Below are positions 8,982-19,234 of a stretch of DNA of 64,000 nt, in pieces; the first letter of the stretch is position 1; the number at the start of each line of letters is the position of its first letter. The notes below the pieces were generated by a model. It did no database searches. It saw nothing but the letters and a program-made list of their open reading frames with translations, and was not told the origin of the DNA. Position numbers and translations under genes: made by a program. Origin of the DNA: Paenibacillus caui (GTDB taxonomy: Bacteria; Bacillota; Bacilli; Paenibacillales; Paenibacillaceae); NCBI RefSeq assembly GCF_019904135.1, contig NZ_JAIOGQ010000008.1:1-64000 (forward strand). The letters are read 5' to 3'.

Positions 8982-11063
8982 TTAAGCCCACACCAGCTTG
9001 CTGAAGTCGGCAAAGCGCTTCAGGTCGCCATCAATCGCGGCCAGAAGGGCAAGCCGGTTAGTCCGGATTTGCTCGTCCTCCGCCATGACCATGACAGCCT
9101 CAAAGAAAACGGTAATCGGATCTTTCAGTCCGCCTAGAACCTTGAGCGCACCCTCGGAGTGTTTCTGATCCAGAGCGCTTTGGAATTCGGCCGAAACCGT
9201 CTGCCAGGCCTGATATAATTCACGTTCAGAAGCTTCGCTAAGCAAATCGGATCTGACTTTGGGCGAAGAAACAGCTTTGGCCGCCAAGTTGCTGACGCGG
9301 TTGAACGATTCAACTGTCGTCTTGAAATCATCCTGCTCGCTTACCGCTGCCGCTAGTGCATTCCCCCGATTTACGACGGACACGACGTCGTCATAACCCG
9401 CCGCAATAACCGCATCAACTACATCATAGCGTAGATCATCCGACAATTTCTTTTTTACCCTGAGGCCGAAAAATTCATTCATATCCTGGGTGATTTGCGC
9501 TGCAGTCCGTTTCAGTCCTCTTAATTCCTCATGCGCCTCAATCCCGAGCGCAAAAATGTCGCTGAGACCGACAGGCAGCTGGTGGTCAAGCACGATTTGC
9601 ACAATGCCGGCAGCCTGTCGTCTCAGGCCATAAGGATCCTGGGAGCCTGTCGGAATGATCCCGATCGAAAAGCATCCGACGATGGTGTCGATCTTGTCGG
9701 CAATGCTCACGATCGAGCCGGCCAGCGAAGCCGGCGCAGCGTCACCCGCGAAACGCGGCTGATAGTGCTCGTAGACCACGTCCGATACCGGCTTGGATTC
9801 ACCCGCTTTAAGCGCATAATCCTGCCCCATAACACCTTGAAGCTCCGGAAATTCATACACCATCTGCGTCACCAGGTCGAATTTGCAAATTTCCGCGCCT
9901 CGGTTTACGGTCTCTTGGGCACTGATGTCCACTTTGAGCGCGGCGGCAAGACTGCCCGCAATCCGGCGAATCCGGCGCACTTTGTCGCCGACCGTTCCCA
10001 GCTCTTCATGGAATACAATGCTCTCAAGCTTTGAAAGCGCGTCCTTGATTTCGAGCTTTTGATCTTCTTCATAGAAGAATTTCGCATCGGACAGGCGTGC
10101 GCGCAGCACCTTCTCGTTGCCTTTTGAAATCAAATCAAGCGATTCGGAACCCCCGTTTCTGACCGTTACAAAGAACGGAAGCAGCGAGCCGTCCTTGCCC
10201 AGCACAGGGAAGTAACGCTGATGCTCGCGCATCGAAGTAATCAGTACTTCCTTGGGGATATTCAGGAAGGATTCATCAAATGTGCCGAACAGCACGGTCG
10301 GCGTTTCCACCAGAAACAGAACTTCTTCGAGAAGATCTTCTTTAATGGCGATGTTCCAGTCTTTTTCAGCCGCAAGCTCTTCAATCTGGGTCACGATCAT
10401 ATTCTTGCGCTCTTCCGTATCCGCTATGACATGCTGCTTCCGAAGAATATCCAAATAAGCGGAAGGCTCGGAAATGACGGCCTCGGTACCGAGAAAACGA
10501 TGTCCTCTCGTTACATTTCCCGTATTGACGCCGGTAACGGTGAATGGAATGACATCCTGTCCAAACAGAGCGACTAGCCAGCGGATCGGCCGGACAAACT
10601 TGAAATCGTTGCTGGCCCAGCGCATATTTTTGGGAAAAGTCATCGCGCTAAGAATGCCAAGGAGCCCGTCCGCCAAAATGTCGGCGGTGTGAATCCCTTT
10701 GGTGCTCTTGCTGACATAAATATATTCCGTCCCTCCAAGTTCACGGAAGGTGAATTGTTCCGGATCGGCCCCTTGGCTGCGGGCAAAACCAAGAGCCGCC
10801 TTGGTCCAGTTGCCGTTCTCGTCCAGTGCGATTTTGCGGGACGGTCCCTTTACTTCTTCGTGAACGTCTTCCTGCTTCTCCGCCACATCCTTGACAAGGA
10901 CGGCCAGGCGGCGAGGGGTTGCATATGCGTAGGCAGTCCCGTGGGCAATGCCCGAGCCATCCAGCCATTTCAGCGTCCGCTCCTTGAGCTGATCCACAGC
11001 CCCGCGAATAAAGCGGGCCGGCGTTTCTTCAAGTCCGATTTCAAACAACAGATCCTTAGACAT
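8982..11063 (-). CDS. glyS: Glycyl-tRNA synthetase beta subunit
   Basis: GlyS is the large subunit of the heterotetrameric glycyl-tRNA synthetase and carries tRNA-binding and HD-like domains. The start [18 protein letters not shown] is the family N-terminus. Further family blocks are [22 protein letters not shown], split here as TFPKNMRW and FVRPIRWL, and [18 protein letters not shown] near the middle. The ATG at 11063 overlaps the glyQ stop by 8 bases, consistent with translational coupling. An upstream extension to 11129 lies inside glyQ and is not used. The length is 693 residues. Expression should follow the glycyl T-box at 12003-12250. Confidence 0.97.
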   Translation of the reverse strand: MSKDLLFEIGLEETPARFIRGAVDQLKERTLKWLDGSGIAHGTAYAYATPRRLAVLVKDVAEKQEDVHEEVKGPSRKIALDENGNWTKAALGFARSQGADPEQFTFRELGGTEYIYVSKSTKGIHTADILADGLLGILSAMTFPKNMRWASNDFKFVRPIRWLVALFGQDVIPFTVTGVNTGNVTRGHRFLGTEAVISEPSAYLDILRKQHVIADTEERKNMIVTQIEELAAEKDWNIAIKEDLLEEVLFLVETPTVLFGTFDESFLNIPKEVLITSMREHQRYFPVLGKDGSLLPFFVTVRNGGSESLDLISKGNEKVLRARLSDAKFFYEEDQKLEIKDALSKLESIVFHEELGTVGDKVRRIRRIAGSLAAALKVDISAQETVNRGAEICKFDLVTQMVYEFPELQGVMGQDYALKAGESKPVSDVVYEHYQPRFAGDAAPASLAGSIVSIADKIDTIVGCFSIGIIPTGSQDPYGLRRQAAGIVQIVLDHQLPVGLSDIFALGIEAHEELRGLKRTAAQITQDMNEFFGLRVKKKLSDDLRYDVVDAVIAAGYDDVVSVVNRGNALAAAVSEQDDFKTTVESFNRVSNLAAKAVSSPKVRSDLLSEASERELYQAWQTVSAEFQSALDQKHSEGALKVLGGLKDPITVFFEAVMVMAEDEQIRTNRLALLAAIDGDLKRFADFSKLVWA

Positions 11064-11940
11064 GGCTTTCTCCTCCTTTAAGCAGCGGGAATCCGAGCTT
11101 CTCGCGCTCTTCCAAAAAGGTCGCGGCAACCTGTCTGGCCAGATTGCGGACCCGCGTAATGTATCCGGTTCTTTCCGTCACGCTGATAGCGCCTCTGGCG
11201 TCCAGCAGGTTGAATGTATGAGAACATTTAAGCACGTAGTCATAGGCCGGGAAAACGAGATGCTCGCTCATTGCTCTGCCCGCTTCCTGTTCATACATAT
11301 TAAACAGTGCAAATAGCATTTTTACGTCTGAAACTTCAAACGTGTATTTGGAATGCTCGAATTCGGGATGATGGAATACGTCACCGTAAGAAATGCCCTC
11401 CACCCATTCCAGATCGAACACATTTTCCTTCTCCTGAATATAGGAAGCCAGGCGCTCCATTCCATAGGTGATTTCTACGGCAACCGGATTCGTTTCAATG
11501 CCGCCCACCTGCTGAAAATACGTAAACTGCGTAATCTCCATGCCGTCGAGCCAAACTTCCCAGCCAAGCCCCGCGCAGCCGAGCGATGGATTCTCCCAGT
11601 TGTCCTCGACAAAACGGATGTCGTGCTTCAAAGGATCAACGCCGAGCGCCTTCAAGCTTTCCAGGTAAATTTCCTGGATATTGTCAGGCGAAGGCTTGAT
11701 AATCACCTGAAACTGATGATGCTGATACAAGCGGTTCGGGTTTTCCCCGTAACGTCCGTCGGAAGGACGGCGAGAAGGCTCGACGTAAGCCACTTTCCAT
11801 GGCTCAGGACCAAGCGAACGCAAAAATGTCATCGGATTCATCGTACCGGCCCCTTTTTCCGTATCATACGGCTGGACCAGAATACAGTTCTGCTCTGCCC
11901 AGAACTGCTGCAGCGTCAAAATCATCTGCTGAAAATTCAT
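11056..11940 (-). CDS. glyQ: Glycyl-tRNA synthetase alpha subunit
   Basis: GlyQ is the catalytic subunit that activates glycine. It begins [19 protein letters not shown] and contains the family blocks [35 protein letters not shown] and [11 protein letters not shown]. The ATG at 11940 has AAGGAG 8 bases upstream. An in-frame GTG at 11949 overlaps that site and is unlikely. The length is 294 residues. It is the first gene of the glyQS operon, preceded by a T-box leader and a SigA-type promoter. Confidence 0.97.
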   Translation of the reverse strand: MNFQQMILTLQQFWAEQNCILVQPYDTEKGAGTMNPMTFLRSLGPEPWKVAYVEPSRRPSDGRYGENPNRLYQHHQFQVIIKPSPDNIQEIYLESLKALGVDPLKHDIRFVEDNWENPSLGCAGLGWEVWLDGMEITQFTYFQQVGGIETNPVAVEITYGMERLASYIQEKENVFDLEWVEGISYGDVFHHPEFEHSKYTFEVSDVKMLFALFNMYEQEAGRAMSEHLVFPAYDYVLKCSHTFNLLDARGAISVTERTGYITRVRNLARQVAATFLEEREKLGFPLLKGGESHV

Positions 11941-12002
11941 ACTGACCACTCCTTGTCTTCATGTTTTGGCACCGGACATCCCCGGCAAGCTTCATACAGA
12001 CA

Positions 12003-12250
12003 GTAAAAAAGCTCCCGCCTCTACGCCTGTATTCAGACGTAGGGACGAGAGCTGTATCCCGCGGTTCCACCCTACTTGATCCGGCCTTACCTTAAGCCGA
12101 ATCCACTTTTCACGTTCCATTCCGTGCTCCCGGGCCGCCATCATGACAAATCCGCCAATCCGGGCTTTCACCGCCCCCGGCTCGCTGCAATTGGCTTTGC
12201 ATCTATTTGCCAGTTTCCCGTTCAACGCACGACTCTCTTAAGAGAAATAT
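12003..12250 (-). promoter_or_regulatory. Glycine T-box leader of glyQS
   Basis: On the minus strand the leader ends with the T-box sequence GGGTGGAACCGCGGG (around 12058-12072). A terminator hairpin follows, with arms AGCTCTCGTCCCTACG and CGTAGAGGCGGGAGCT and then TTTTTT. Uncharged tRNA-Gly should pair with the T-box and stabilise the antiterminator, raising glyQS expression. The stem I region lies at about 12130-12245. The specifier is presumed to be a glycine codon from the gene context and was not traced base by base. Confidence 0.92.
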
Positions 12251-12255
12251 GGATT

Positions 12256-12284
12256 ATAATAATAGATTTCAAGCATGAAGTCAA
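12256..12284 (-). promoter_or_regulatory. SigA-type promoter of the glyQS T-box transcript
   Basis: On the minus strand TTGACT (12279-12284) and TATTAT (12256-12261) are separated by 17 bases. The promoter sits directly upstream of the T-box leader. Confidence 0.75.
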
Positions 12285-12305
12285 ACCCGGGATGTTGGAA
12301 CTGCC

Positions 12306-13052
12306 TCAAATCTGATATTTGTCGAGTTGATCCAAAAAATTTCTGGATTTCAGCTGAATCCCGATCTGCATATCCATGAGGGCGCGCATCAGCGTCTTGA
12401 GCTCGGCCTTGGTCGAATCCTTCACTGCCACATTCCCGAGCCTGCGCATATCCAGTCTGCGAAGCAGCCTGAGCAGCTTGAGTACAGACGGAGAGATCGG
12501 CATGGCGGCAGGGTCCATATGCCTGCACCGTCTGCTGAGCACACCGCCAAGCCTTGGGCTGAAAAAGTCCAGCTCCTGATCGGTGCCGGAGACGACGCAC
12601 ACTTCAAGCTCAGGCCCATAACCGGCCGCCTGAAGTATTTTCATTTCGTACAAATGAATGACGACGGCAGCATCTTTGCCGCCTTCGAGTGCTTCCAGAC
12701 ATGCTTTTAGCTGAGTGAACCAGAAGGCCCCTGTCTCCTCGTCCTGCAAAATCCGGTCCAGCAGCTCGCAAGCATAGGAGGCGTAGGCAGCGAGAGTAAG
12801 GTCTTCACGCAAAAGATGGTGAGATTCCATAATCTCACCTGCGTTCAGCGTCCCAAGACCGCTGTTTCTGAAAAATATATATTGTCCGTATGTAAACGGC
12901 AGAGTCAGCGCCGCATGGCGGCTTTTCGGCTTCTTGGCTCCGCGGACAAGCACACCTGCTTTGCCGTCGTGTTCGGTGAGCAGGGTGATGATTTTGTTTC
13001 CTTCCCCATAGTCCATGCTGCGGATGACAATGCCTTCAACTCTGTATAGCAT
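12306..13052 (-). CDS. recO: DNA repair protein RecO
   Basis: RecO loads RecA at gaps together with RecR. The 248-residue protein has the N-terminal OB fold (MLYRVEGIVIRSMDYGEGNKI begins it; GKAGVLVRGAKKPKS follows) and an all-helical C-terminal domain. The usual four-cysteine zinc site looks degraded: CVVSG replaces the common CxxC pair and LSRRC keeps only one cysteine of the second pair. It lies in the normal era-yqzL-recO-glyQ order. Confidence 0.94.
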   Translation of the reverse strand: MLYRVEGIVIRSMDYGEGNKIITLLTEHDGKAGVLVRGAKKPKSRHAALTLPFTYGQYIFFRNSGLGTLNAGEIMESHHLLREDLTLAAYASYACELLDRILQDEETGAFWFTQLKACLEALEGGKDAAVVIHLYEMKILQAAGYGPELEVCVVSGTDQELDFFSPRLGGVLSRRCRHMDPAAMPISPSVLKLLRLLRRLDMRRLGNVAVKDSTKAELKTLMRALMDMQIGIQLKSRNFLDQLDKYQI

Positions 13053-13115
13053 ATAGCACGACTCTCCCCCTGGCGGTCCGGTCAGCAGCCCTTAAAGGGC
13101 AAGAGGGGCCTTTCG

Positions 13116-13253
13116 TCAGCCTTCCTCTTGTTCCAGAACCAATTCTTCGGGCGCCTCCCGCTCCTCTTCGGAAGGGACGCCGATTTCCTTAAAAAGCATA
13201 TAAGCATCTACATCGCCAGTCATCGTAAAATACTTCCACGAAAAATCTCGCAC
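13116..13253 (-). CDS. yqzL: YqzL family small protein
   Basis: This 45-residue gene is read from a GTG at 13253. It encodes MRDFSWKYFTMTGDVDAYML, then FKEIGVPSEEER and an acidic tail. The MRDFSWKYFTMTGDVDAYLL-type start is the hallmark of the YqzL family, which sits between era and recO across Bacilli. An AAAGGGTG ribosome binding site lies 7 bases upstream. The function is unknown. The conserved position suggests it is made together with Era and RecO. Confidence 0.88.
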   Translation of the reverse strand: MRDFSWKYFTMTGDVDAYMLFKEIGVPSEEEREAPEELVLEQEEG

Positions 13254-13391
13254 GCGTATTCACCCTTTCTTCGATCATGACGCCTTGCCTTTCAAAGAAT
13301 AGGATGTACGCTGCGTAGACAACTATGCGTTGGAATAACTGGCAGAATAAAACTCGCGGCAAGTGACGAGGGATGCTTCAAAAATAAGGGG

Positions 13392-14291
13392 TCAGTCCCG
13401 GTTGAAGCCCAAATCGCGCAGCACGCGCTCCTGATTTCGCCAGTCCTTCTTAACTTTTACCCATAATTCAAGAAAAATCTTCGACCCAAGCAAATGCTCG
13501 ATATCATGGCGGGCAAGCTTGCCGATCTCCTTCAGCAGAGCCCCCTGTTTGCCGATAATGATGCCTTTCTGGGAATCGCGTTCAACGAAGATCACGGCTG
13601 AAATATAGACTACTCCGTTATCCTGTACCCGCATATCCTCAATGGTCACCGCAATCGAATGAGGGACTTCCTCCCGGGTCAAGTGCAGAATCTTCTCGCG
13701 GATCAGTTCGGCGCAGACGAACTGCTCAGGGTGGTCCGTCACCTGGTCTTCAGGATAATACTGCGGCCCCTCCGGCAAATACTTGGAAATCTGGTCGAGC
13801 AGCGTGTTCACGTTGTTGCCGAGCATAGCCGATATCGGCACAATTTCCGCAAAATTGTACAGCTTGCTGTATTCCTCAATCATCGGCAGCAGCTCTTCCG
13901 GCTGAATTTTATCAATCTTGTTCAGAACAAGAATGACCGGAGTTTTCACTTCCTTCAGCCGCTCGATGATAAAGCGGTCTCCTCCTCCAAAGCCTTCCGA
14001 GACATCGGCAAGAAACAGAACCGCTTCAACTTCGCTTAACGTTCCCAGCGCCGTGCTGTTCATATAATCGCCCAGCTTGGATTGCCGCTTATGAATACCC
14101 GGGGTATCCAGAAAAATGATCTGCATCTCCTCTGATGTATACACGCCGTGTATTTTGTTTCTTGTCGTCTGCGGCTTGTCGGACATAATCGCAATTTTCT
14201 GCCCGATGACCTGGTTCATCAGCGTAGATTTGCCGACATTGGGACGGCCGACAATCGCGACAAAGCCGGATTTAAAAGATGGTTTTGGCAT
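13392..14291 (-). CDS. era: GTPase Era
   Basis: Era is an essential GTPase that binds 16S rRNA and helps 30S subunit maturation. G1 is GRPNVGKST at residues 15-23, G3 is in FLDTPGIHK, and G4 is NKID. The C-terminal third is the KH domain ([15 protein letters not shown]). The length of 299 residues is standard. It lies between cdd and yqzL in the conserved order. Confidence 0.97.
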   Translation of the reverse strand: MPKPSFKSGFVAIVGRPNVGKSTLMNQVIGQKIAIMSDKPQTTRNKIHGVYTSEEMQIIFLDTPGIHKRQSKLGDYMNSTALGTLSEVEAVLFLADVSEGFGGGDRFIIERLKEVKTPVILVLNKIDKIQPEELLPMIEEYSKLYNFAEIVPISAMLGNNVNTLLDQISKYLPEGPQYYPEDQVTDHPEQFVCAELIREKILHLTREEVPHSIAVTIEDMRVQDNGVVYISAVIFVERDSQKGIIIGKQGALLKEIGKLARHDIEHLLGSKIFLELWVKVKKDWRNQERVLRDLGFNRD

Positions 14292-14347
14292 ATGTTCTCC
14301 TTATTGGATCGTTTTTCTTGTTCGAGTTGTCTTCAAAGACGGATCAT

Positions 14348-14791
14348 TCACGGCTTGCCTCGTCCGTCATGAGATCGGGCTTCATCCAGATGCGACGGGA
14401 CGAAAGCGAAAGGCAGCAGTTCTCTCATCGTCGTCTCGCGCATTTCACCCTTAAGATTGCCCAGAATTATCGGCATGTCAAGCCCGCAAAGCTCGGCCAG
14501 CACCTGTCTGCATACTCCGCACGGCACGATCGGATCGTCGGTATCGCCGACGACGGCGATAGCCTTGAAACTGCCGGGACGGCAGCCGTCGGCAATGGCT
14601 CGAAAAACAGCGGTACGCTCGGCGCAATTGGTTGGACCATATGCGGCATTTTCTACGTTGCACCCATGATGAACGACACCTTTGTCATCGAGCAGGGCGG
14701 CGCCAACCGAAAATTTGGAATAAGGCACATAAGCGTTTCGGTAAGCGTTCATCGCTTCCTGAAGCAGCGCTTTGTAATCCATATTTATCAT
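14348..14791 (-). CDS. cdd: Cytidine deaminase
   Basis: Cdd deaminates cytidine and deoxycytidine for pyrimidine salvage. The zinc-site motifs are visible: NCAERTAVF (one Cys and the catalytic Glu) and PCGVCRQVL (two Cys). The VPYSKFSVGAALL stretch is typical of the family. Start choice is uncertain: ATG codons at 14791 and 14782 and a GTG at 14800 are in frame. GAGG lies 3 or 12 bases from the two ATGs, so neither spacing is ideal. The gene is upstream of era. Confidence 0.94.
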   Translation of the reverse strand: MINMDYKALLQEAMNAYRNAYVPYSKFSVGAALLDDKGVVHHGCNVENAAYGPTNCAERTAVFRAIADGCRPGSFKAIAVVGDTDDPIVPCGVCRQVLAELCGLDMPIILGNLKGEMRETTMRELLPFAFVPSHLDEARSHDGRGKP

Positions 14792-14962
14792 ATACCTCAC
14801 TTTATTAATTCAAACAGATATAAGTTGAACAAATGATTGAATCATATGTCACTACAAAAAGGCGAACGCTTCGCTTCTTCAGAATCTATCCATCTTCTCC
14901 GTTCTCTATGCTGTTCTTTAGTTCAACTTAAAGTATATACATATCGACTAACGGCATACTTT

Positions 14963-15337
14963 TCAGGCCCGCCCAAAATACGATAGTACTGGATGGTAAA
15001 AAAGCACGATACCGATCAGTACCGAAAACAAGGCAGCGATCAGCACCGCACCCGCAGCTGCATCTTTGGCCGCTTTTGCGAGAGGATGCCACTCTTCCGT
15101 CACCAGGTCAACAACGCTTTCAATCGCGGTATTCACAAGCTCAAGTCCGATGACCAGAGCAATGGCAAGCAACAGTACAACCCAGCTTTGAGGCGGCAAT
15201 CGAAAAAAAGCGGCCGCAGCGAAAACAAGCAGCGCCGCTGACAAATGCACACGCATATTTCGCTGTGTACGAATACTATACCATATTCCGGCCGCCGCAT
15301 AACGGAAAGTGGACTTCCACCGGGCCTTTGGTTTCAT
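14963..15337 (-). CDS. dgkA: Diacylglycerol/undecaprenol kinase family protein
   Basis: This small integral membrane kinase has 124 residues. In Bacilli the family phosphorylates undecaprenol for cell-wall lipid recycling. The signature ELVNTAIESVVDL is present near the middle, followed by KDAAAGAVL. Three membrane segments are predicted around residues 30-48, 52-70 and 95-115. The basic N-terminus (KPKARWKSTF) fits the cytosolic side. Its start overlaps the ybeY stop by one base. Confidence 0.93.
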   Translation of the reverse strand: MKPKARWKSTFRYAAAGIWYSIRTQRNMRVHLSAALLVFAAAAFFRLPPQSWVVLLLAIALVIGLELVNTAIESVVDLVTEEWHPLAKAAKDAAAGAVLIAALFSVLIGIVLFYHPVLSYFGRA

Positions 15338-15843
15338 CAGCGAACAAGACCCGCTTCCGCCAGGACCTTCTCCTGTTTGCCCATCATTTCCGCTTCGCTC
15401 GCCTCATCCTGATGGTCGTAGCCTAACAAATGAAGAAATCCGTGAACAAAAAGAAAGCCGAGTTCCCGTTCCAGAGAATGTCCGTATTCTTCACTTTGTT
15501 CTTTGGCACGCTCGACCGAAATAATAATATCGCCCAGCATTTCCGGTAAGGCTCCCGGATCCTCGCCTTCTTCAAACTCATATAAAATTTCGGGTTCATC
15601 CTCTACGCTTTCATTCATGGCAAAGGACAATACATCCGTTGGCCGGTCAATTCCACGGTAATCGCGGTTAAGCTCATGAATTTGAGCATTGTTTACAAAC
15701 GTAAGAGCAACTTCTCCATCTACTATCCCTTCTGCAGCCGCCGCTTTCTGGAGCAGCGTATCAAGGAGCTCGATTAGCTCCCGGGAAATTTCAAACTGCT
15801 CCTGTTCATTGTTCCAAGCCAGGTGAAGAGTCATCCTTCTCAC
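15337..15843 (-). CDS. ybeY: Endoribonuclease YbeY (rRNA maturation)
   Basis: YbeY is a metal-dependent endoribonuclease involved in 16S rRNA 3' processing and 70S quality control. The zinc motif [11 protein letters not shown] is present in the C-terminal part, preceded by [10 protein letters not shown]. Also visible is [14 protein letters not shown], a family block. The frame opens with a GTG at 15843, and an ATG at 15834 is the alternative start. It overlaps the end of the pgpH gene by about 30 bases and is followed directly by dgkA. Confidence 0.95.
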   Translation of the reverse strand: MRRMTLHLAWNNEQEQFEISRELIELLDTLLQKAAAAEGIVDGEVALTFVNNAQIHELNRDYRGIDRPTDVLSFAMNESVEDEPEILYEFEEGEDPGALPEMLGDIIISVERAKEQSEEYGHSLERELGFLFVHGFLHLLGYDHQDEASEAEMMGKQEKVLAEAGLVR

Positions 15844-18091
15844 GCTCTTTCTCTTCTTTTTTCTTGTGTTTTTTAATATCTTCCGGATATTCGATTCTGG
15901 AATGAAAAATTCCCATCACCGTTTCCTTAAGCGTCTGACCGACAACATCCAGTTCCCTCATCGTCAAGTCGCATTCCTTGAACTGATGGTCGTCCAGACG
16001 ACTCTTGATAATCTTCTCAATCATCGTTTCTACCTGATCTACCGTAGGCTTGCGGAGCGACCTAACCGCCGCTTCAACACTGTCCGCAATTCCGACAATG
16101 GCCGCTTCCTTGGACTGGGCGTTCGGCCCGGGATACCTGAAATCGTCTTCCGTGAAATCCGGTTCCAATCCCTGTTCCTCTGCCTGCTTAAGCGCCTTGT
16201 GGTAGAAATAGTGGAGAAACGTTGTCCCATGGTGCTGCTCGGCAATATCCCGAATCGGCTTCGGCAGCTTGTATTCTTTCTGCATTTCCGCACCGTCGCG
16301 GGCATGTGCGATAATAATGGACTTGCTCAGCTTCGGATCGATGAAATCGTGCGGATTCTCCATGCCGTTCTGATTTTCGATAAAGTAACCGGGCCGCTTC
16401 GTCTTGCCGATGTCGTGATAGTAAGAGCCGACTCTGCATAGCAGGCCGTTTGCCCCAATGGCCTCCGCTGCAGCCTCCGACAAGTTGCCCACCATCACGC
16501 TATGATGATAGGTTCCCGGTGTTTCCGTCAATAGCTTTCTGAGCAGCGGATGATTCGGATTGGACAGCTCAACCAGCTTGAGCGCCGACAGGATGCCAAA
16601 AGTCACTTCAAAGAAAGGCATAAGCCCGATGACCATGATCGTCGTCAGCAGCCCGCCCGTAAAGGCAAAGCCGATCGCATACAGCGTTTTCGTCTGATCC
16701 CAGCCTGACGAATTAATCATTATCAGCGTAACAACCAGAAGGGATCCGAAAATAGATACCATGATCCCGGCCTTCAAAATGGAAGACCGCTGGCTCGCCC
16801 GGTGGATGCCGAATATGGCCGCAAAAGACGTCACCAGAGCAAATAAACCGAAATAGAAGTCAAAGATTTGACCCTGATGAATATTCAGCACGACGCTTGC
16901 CATGACGGCAAAAATCACGGAACAAATATAAGCCAGCGACATGTCCAGGAGTAGAGTAATGAGCATGCCCCCGATCGCAACCGGAGCCAAGTAGCCCATA
17001 TAGGGACGCTGTTCATTATGCAGCAGCGCGATGAGATGCATGGAAATGATCGTAATCAGAAAAATCAAACCAAGCATAGACAGCTGAAGATTGTTGTATT
17101 TAAACCGTACTGTAGATTCCGATTGGCGGATATACATAAATAATCCGATACCAAGCAGGAACGAGAGCAACGCGACGCCAACTTGCGGCCAGTAATTCAC
17201 TTTATTTTTAAGCAGGCCGTTATCCTGCAGCAGCGTGTACATTTCCTGGGTAATGATCTGCCCTTTGGACACCAGCACATCGCCTTGCTTAATATATACG
17301 GTTCCGGTGTTCTCGCGCGCCTTGACTTTGGCTTCTTTAGTCGTGTCCTCATCATAGAACTTGTTGGCCGTTATGACATAACGGGCCAGTTCCTGCACAA
17401 TTTCTCGGGAAATACGCTTGCTCAAAGAGCTGGAGCTTACTTGTTCGGCCACTTTAGTCCGCGTTATTTGCGCATCGGTTACCGGTTCGTACATTAAACG
17501 GCTAACGATATCCGACGCAATCGGCTTCATTTCCGCAATGTCGTCCGCCGTCAGCTGCGGTATTTTGATAAACGTCTCTTCGGATATATGATAGACCTGC
17601 TCATAAATCCTTGTTCTTACTTCATCTAGAAAGGCTGACGAATAATTGCCGACATTCCGGCTGGACATAATAAAGTTTTGAAAATGGGACTGAAAAATTT
17701 GCGGAAGATCTTGCCTGTAAATCGATATTTTGTCCTCACGGGACACCTGATCGTCCTGGTTGATCCGCGCGATCTGATCCAGCATTTCCGTAATAATCGC
17801 TTCATTGCGGAGCGAAATTTTGGTGTAAACGGGTTTTTCTGCCTCGGCGGCTTCTTCCTGAGCTTTCAGCGTCGCTTTTGTATTCGGAATTTGCATCGGC
17901 GCCAAAATTTCCTTCTCGCTCGGCGTGCCTACAGCGATGTTATATCTCTCAGGCAGGAGTTTCGGGGCAAGGCTGACATAAAACAGGATGATCAGCAATA
18001 AGAACAGAGCATAGCGCATCCCTACGCTATGCCTCCACCCTACCATTTTCGACTGTATATTCTTTCGGTTGTTATGATCTTTCGAGGTCAT
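15806..18091 (-). CDS. pgpH: HD-family phosphohydrolase, 7TM receptor type (PgpH/YqfF)
   Basis: This 761-residue membrane protein matches the 7TMR-HD family, whose Listeria member PgpH degrades the second messenger c-di-AMP. Order: an N-terminal membrane anchor near residues 25-43, a large extracellular domain of about 250 residues, seven membrane helices (roughly 305-505), then a cytosolic HD domain with [16 protein letters not shown] and [14 protein letters not shown]. The tail is highly charged ([15 protein letters not shown]). The neighbours phoH and ybeY are the conserved ones. Confidence 0.95.
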   Translation of the reverse strand: MTSKDHNNRKNIQSKMVGWRHSVGMRYALFLLLIILFYVSLAPKLLPERYNIAVGTPSEKEILAPMQIPNTKATLKAQEEAAEAEKPVYTKISLRNEAIITEMLDQIARINQDDQVSREDKISIYRQDLPQIFQSHFQNFIMSSRNVGNYSSAFLDEVRTRIYEQVYHISEETFIKIPQLTADDIAEMKPIASDIVSRLMYEPVTDAQITRTKVAEQVSSSSLSKRISREIVQELARYVITANKFYDEDTTKEAKVKARENTGTVYIKQGDVLVSKGQIITQEMYTLLQDNGLLKNKVNYWPQVGVALLSFLLGIGLFMYIRQSESTVRFKYNNLQLSMLGLIFLITIISMHLIALLHNEQRPYMGYLAPVAIGGMLITLLLDMSLAYICSVIFAVMASVVLNIHQGQIFDFYFGLFALVTSFAAIFGIHRASQRSSILKAGIMVSIFGSLLVVTLIMINSSGWDQTKTLYAIGFAFTGGLLTTIMVIGLMPFFEVTFGILSALKLVELSNPNHPLLRKLLTETPGTYHHSVMVGNLSEAAAEAIGANGLLCRVGSYYHDIGKTKRPGYFIENQNGMENPHDFIDPKLSKSIIIAHARDGAEMQKEYKLPKPIRDIAEQHHGTTFLHYFYHKALKQAEEQGLEPDFTEDDFRYPGPNAQSKEAAIVGIADSVEAAVRSLRKPTVDQVETMIEKIIKSRLDDHQFKECDLTMRELDVVGQTLKETVMGIFHSRIEYPEDIKKHKKKEEKEREKDDSSPGLEQ

Positions 18092-18125
18092 CTTAAAACA
18101 GCCCTCTCTATCTTTTTGAAATTTG

Positions 18126-18206
18126 ACCCCCGTGCTTCATACTCAAGCTTCCAATCCGCTCTGCTCATTTCCCTGGATTTCCGGATACCCTCTAAGGATT
18201 ACGGGG
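18126..18206 (-). repeat. Inverted repeat in the phoH-pgpH gap
   Basis: The 168-base gap between phoH and pgpH holds an 8-bp inverted repeat, ACCCCCGT (18126-18133) and ACGGGGGT (18199-18206), about 65 bases apart. No T-run follows, so it is not a clear terminator. Nothing else is recognised in this gap. Confidence 0.3.
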
Positions 18207-18259
18207 GTTATCTCGCTAGATACATGGGTAGACTGTCTTCATTCGGGTGCTATCTATTT

Positions 18260-19228
18260 CTATGCATTATCGGCAGCCGCATCATAAGCCACAATAATCT
18301 TCTGAACCAGTGAATGACGCACCACGTCCGATTCGTTGAAATGGACGAACCCGATCTCTTCAATGCTGCTGAGAATCGAGCTGGCCTCGATCAGACCGGA
18401 TTTTTTGCCTCTGGGCAAATCGATTTGCGTCATATCGCCCGTAATGACCATTTTGGAACCGAAGCCGAGACGCGTCAAGAACATTTTCATCTGTTCAGGC
18501 GTCGTATTCTGCGCTTCGTCCAAAATAATAAAAGAATCGTCCAGCGTCCGGCCGCGCATGTAGGCAAGCGGGGCGATTTCAATCAAACCGCGCTCCAGCG
18601 CCTTGCCTACCTGATCGGGGCCCATAACATCGTATAACGCATCATACAAAGGCCGTAAATAAGGATCCACCTTCTCCTGCAGGTCACCGGGCAGAAATCC
18701 GAGGCTTTCCCCGGCTTCAACCGCCGGACGGGTCAGCACGATTTTTTTGACTGTGCCTTCCTTTAAAGCTGTAATCGCAAGGACAACGGCCAGATAGGTT
18801 TTGCCGGTTCCGGCTGGCCCAATGCCGAATACGATATCGCGTTTCTTGATCATCGTTACATAGTGATTCTGGCCGATGGTCTTTACGCGGATCGGCTTGC
18901 CGCGGAACGTAACGGCTATCTCACCCTTATATAAATTAAGCAGCTGATCGGCCCGCAAATCGAGCGCCAGGTCGATGGCATACAATACATCGCGTTCAGT
19001 CAAAACATAACCGCCACGGATCAGCTCAAGCAGCACCTCAAACAGCTGCTGCACAACCATGGCATCCCTGTCTGCGCCCCTCAGGGTTATTTCGGACTCG
19101 CGGGATACGACTTGCACATCAATTTTTTCCTCGACCAATTTCAGGAACATATCCTGCGGACCAAACAAAGCAAGTCCTTCTGAAGCATTCTTCAGGGGGA
19201 TTTTGATAACAGTCTGTTGTTCTGCCAA
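18260..19228 (-). CDS. phoH: PhoH family ATPase
   Basis: PhoH-like proteins are cytosolic ATPases of unclear role, often linked to RNA metabolism through neighbouring ybeY. The P-loop GPAGTGKTYLAVVLA lies near residue 140, and Walker B is in SFIILDEAQNTTPEQMK. GDMTQIDLPRGKKSGL follows as the usual sensor block. The N-terminal part is a KH-like domain. The length of 322 residues is normal. It follows yqfD after 6 bases, so the two are likely co-transcribed. Confidence 0.95.
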   Translation of the reverse strand: MAEQQTVIKIPLKNASEGLALFGPQDMFLKLVEEKIDVQVVSRESEITLRGADRDAMVVQQLFEVLLELIRGGYVLTERDVLYAIDLALDLRADQLLNLYKGEIAVTFRGKPIRVKTIGQNHYVTMIKKRDIVFGIGPAGTGKTYLAVVLAITALKEGTVKKIVLTRPAVEAGESLGFLPGDLQEKVDPYLRPLYDALYDVMGPDQVGKALERGLIEIAPLAYMRGRTLDDSFIILDEAQNTTPEQMKMFLTRLGFGSKMVITGDMTQIDLPRGKKSGLIEASSILSSIEEIGFVHFNESDVVRHSLVQKIIVAYDAAADNA

Positions 19229-19234
19229 ATATAC

